Assembly: GCA_033026295.1 (NCBI GenBank)
Contig: CM065182.1
Location: forward strand, 15,562,001-15,626,000
Direction of reading: 5' to 3'
Length of the DNA: 64,000 nt
From: Channa striata
Lineage: Eukaryota > Chordata > Actinopteri > Anabantiformes > Channidae
This document shows positions 60,854 through 64,000 of the stretch, in pieces; position 1 is the stretch's first letter; each line of letters begins with the position of its first letter. Below the pieces are notes generated by a model that had not been told where the DNA came from, made no database searches, and worked only from the letters and a program-made list of their open reading frames with translations. The translations under genes and the position numbers were made by a program.

Positions 60854-62186
60854 ATGTCATCATCAGTTCAACGTTGGCCTCAAATATTAAGTAAATTGTT
60901 TTTTAAAACTTAACTTTTATTCACATTGAGGTGTTTTTGAGATTAGAATCAAATTATCCAACTTTACAATGGCGAGGAAAAAAAAACATTGCAAAAGTCC
61001 ACAATCTTCTAAATGTCCATTAACTAATTCTTTATATTCCAAAATACCCTTATTCCTTTTCTTGCAGTAAAAACAAACCCATGAGGTTGATTAATTATCT
61101 CGGCATAAAAACTGAACGGAGAAAGACACGGCTACTAGTTCTGACCAATAGTGACAAAATGGTTAGCATTAGATCCCAATACTTGGGAGTAGATCTTAGT
61201 AGATGTTTCCCCTTAGATGTGTTTCCCTTTACCTTAATATGAATCTATCCTTCACTCTAACTCTCACCAGTTTTATGATTGGTAAGCTGCCCCAAGCTTA
61301 CAGTAACTCAGCAGTTACCGCTGCTGGCCCTTTAGCCTTAGGAAATACATATCTATCAGCACCTCTAAGGCTCATTAAACAACCGTAAGAATAGTGTGGG
61401 ACGCTGATGAACTGTTATTCACATGGAAATTGAAGTTCCTCTGAAACCACACATTTTCATTTTACATCATGGTAAATGGTTTAGATATGACAAGGTAAAC
61501 AGTGATCTTTAGCTCTGTTAGTACATAGATTTGTTTAACTTTGGACATAGCTGGACTTGTTTATTCCTATTTTCAGCATGGATGCTAAACAAGGCTAAAA
61601 AGTCTTTCGACTCCAGCTCATGACAGTGGCATTTATCAAATCAGAAAATAATTGCTTCAAAATATTTTAAATGCCAAAATAGTCATTTAAACAAGTAATA
61701 AAATGGATTTTAAATTAACATGAAATAATACAGACTTTGTAACACCTGCTGAACAATACCTTCAATAATATTCTAATCATCGCTATTGAAATTATTGAAT
61801 TTTCAGTGTATAAAAGTCATACTTGAAAGCAATTATAACTTTTTTTTAAAACCTTTTTATTGCAGATTCCAAGGAATCATATAATCAAACTGGGAACCAA
61901 ACACACGAAACAGGGAAACTATTCTGAGACCGAACTTGCAGTACAATGGACCACCTCATTTGATTTTGGATTAATGGAGACATCAGTGGAAGAGTTAAGG
62001 CTCTAAACAGACCATTGAAGCCTTCTTCTCATTGTTAAACAGAGATAAATGTGCCTTTATAAAAAGCTTTTTTATGTCTAATCTACTCATTGTAAGTTGT
62101 TTTAATATTCTTATCATTAAATTGTATATACTGTGTGTGTTTTTTTAATGCGGTTGTTTTCTTTTTTTAATGGATCGCACAATAAA
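60854..62186 (+). terminator. Probable 3' UTR of slc37a2 with poly(A) signals
   Basis: AT-rich and free of convincing exons. AATAAA occurs at 61697-61702 and 62181-62186; the latter is followed by a GT/T-rich stretch and is the better candidate. The exact end is not fixed. Confidence 0.5.
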
Positions 62187-64000
62187 AACCCTGTGAGGTA
62201 ATTAATATTCGTTTCTCATGATACTGTAGTCTGTACTCATTCTTCTTATATCAGATATAAACTCTTCTCTGGAGGTATGATTTGAATCAGACCACACACT
62301 TCAAAAGGCCAGCTTCATGGGTACATGAATACAACTAAGAATTCTAATTTAATACCATGTTTGATGTCTAACTTAAAAAAGAAAAGCAAAATTTATGTCA
62401 TGTCCATTCATCAGAATTTTATAAACCTGTAATAAATGGGGTATAACTATGTATATATTGTGACAGTAAGCAGACACATAAATATCCCTACATTTGCTAA
62501 TAACTACGTAACTGTCTTCTTAATTAATTCGGTGGTCATACACTGAGTATAAATACTGCTTATAGAGCCTCAAGTTAAAATCTTATCTGGTAAGTTCTCA
62601 GCAGTGACACAGCTCCTTTTCACGTGTGAGTTGATCAAGGTTGTGTGAGCACTGGGGCTATTTCATTAATATTCCTGTTTTGTCTGAACAAACCTTTAAC
62701 TTACCTGCTACCTATGCATGACAAAAAAAGAAAAGAAAAACGTCCTAACAGATAAAGTCGGCAATGTGACAGGGGTTGTAGATTGTCTGCCAGGTTTTAG
62801 ATCCAAAGTTCAACTTCACTGAACTTTACCTCTGAATATGAGGCTGTTTAGAAGGGACACAGCAGTGAAGTGGTTACAGTGTCTTAGGTGTCACATTTGT
62901 GTGCAGAGAAGAAATTATTGTCTTACACTAATAGTGTATGTATCAAAATAGTTTAACTTAAGTACTGTAAAGTACATTTGTGGTACTTGAATTTATTATT
63001 TTCAGAAACTTGTCATTAAATTTCAGAGTGAAATTTTAAACTTTTGCCACAGTTGTGACACCTTGAGTAAATCAAACTTTTTATTTACTTTTATTTATAT
63101 AGGCCAAACAAACACAAAGAATTATAAACGTTTTGCATATATATTCACATGGCAAATACAAGCATAAATAAAGGCAGGGAAACATCACTAATTAATAAAA
63201 AGCCTTTTAAGCATTAAAGAACGCCTTCACTTATTTTGAACTGGCCTTTTTTTGTTTTACTTTGAGTAGTACATCTACATAAATGCCATTAAACCTCCCT
63301 TTGATGTACCTATATCAGGAGGATTTTTCAGATAGAAACTGAAATATTTTAAATGTACATTTACACCCTAAACTAAGGTATATAAAGCAAGTTAAAAATT
63401 GGTGAAGTTGCCCTTAAATAACCTGGGAATCAAAATTCCTCTAAGAATTTGAAGCTCAGAGACCCACGGACAATTTGTGTGTTATGACCAGGACTTTGGT
63501 TTTGTTTAACTGGTTAGTAAAGCAAACTGTTCAGCAATTAATAGAAAGGGATAAAATATGAAGGGTTCCTTACTATAATTTTGGTTCATTTCTAAACATT
63601 TTTAGATGCCCTTTTGAGTTCTGGCTTAACTTTGATGCACATTTCAGACCTTAGTTTTCACTTCATGAAAAGTTGCAACCTTTTAATAAAAAGTTAAAAT
63701 TAGCTCAGTTTAAACCAGCTACAACAGTATAACGGTTTTATTCTCTTTTTAACAATATTGCAAGACAGAAAGACCATTTTTTTGCAGGGTGAAAGTGTTG
63801 AATATCTATTTTACCATGAACTTATTTTACTTGCTTTTAACTTACAGTAAGTAACATTTTCAATAAATGACTTATTTGTAAGCAAGTATTTCTGGACTCT
63901 GGTCTAATGTACATACTATCAACTCACAGTGTGGTCCTTACGTTGTGGTGTACAACATAACCTTGACGACTACATAAAAACCTGTTCAGAATTTATGAAT
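62187..64000. other. Intergenic DNA downstream of slc37a2
   Basis: AT-rich sequence with no recognisable exon, RNA gene or coding mobile element. Confidence 0.55.

Noticed and set aside
61857..61990. An extra terminal exon of slc37a2 after an acceptor-like TTGCAG at 61860-61865
   Set aside because: The exon at 60785-60853 already ends with an in-frame stop at the expected length, and the downstream reading is unlike the family tail.
1..64000. CRISPR arrays, operons, prophage or other prokaryotic systems
   Set aside because: Spliced vertebrate genes throughout; no regularly spaced direct repeats or polycistronic layout.

Overview
The window is nuclear DNA from a ray-finned fish, probably a percomorph-type teleost. 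The evidence is many short GT-AG exons, AATAAA poly(A) signals, CA/GT microsatellites, and fish-type interspersed repeats (CR1/L2-like and RTE-like LINE tails, Tc1/mariner relics, tRNA-derived SINE fossils). The exact species cannot be read from the sequence. There is no sign of bacterial, viral or organellar DNA.

Five protein-coding genes can be assembled exon by exon with intact reading frames. From left to right they are: (1) mybbp1a, plus strand, 5'-truncated by the window edge, 24 coding exons ending at 15191; (2) a small GC-rich single-coding-exon gene on the minus strand (21538 down to 21122) for a C11orf87-type neuronal membrane protein; (3) psmg1, plus strand, 7 exons, 34637-40003; (4) ccdc15, plus strand, 10 exons, 40809-47388; (5) slc37a2, plus strand, 17 exons, 49044-60853. 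The last three form a tight head-to-tail block with gaps of about 0.8 and 1.7 kb. The first two are separated from each other and from the block by about 6 kb and 12.5 kb of gene-poor, repeat-bearing DNA.

The genes are functionally unrelated: nucleolar ribosome-biogenesis and transcription co-regulation (mybbp1a), a small single-pass membrane protein, proteasome alpha-ring assembly (psmg1), a coiled-coil protein with a conserved Cys/His tail (ccdc15), and an ER phosphate-linked glucose-6-phosphate exchanger (slc37a2). There is no operon-like logic. The grouping reflects conserved synteny: ccdc15 and slc37a2 are also close together on human 11q24, as I recall.

Mobile DNA lies mainly in introns and intergenic gaps. 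Three CR1/L2-like LINE fragments are all on the minus strand (10.3-12.1 kb, 16.3-17.4 kb, 43.7-44.8 kb). An RTE-like tail sits between a perfect 22-bp direct repeat (28050-28245). Other elements are an internally deleted Tc1-like element in a psmg1 intron, a MITE in a ccdc15 intron, and a decayed Tc1-like transposase next to a decayed non-LTR reverse transcriptase in a slc37a2 intron. I found no convincing new biological system. The best leads are the little-studied C11orf87-like protein, the conserved Cys/His cluster of CCDC15, the uORF whose stop overlaps the slc37a2 start codon, and a dileucine signal in the SLC37A2 loop.
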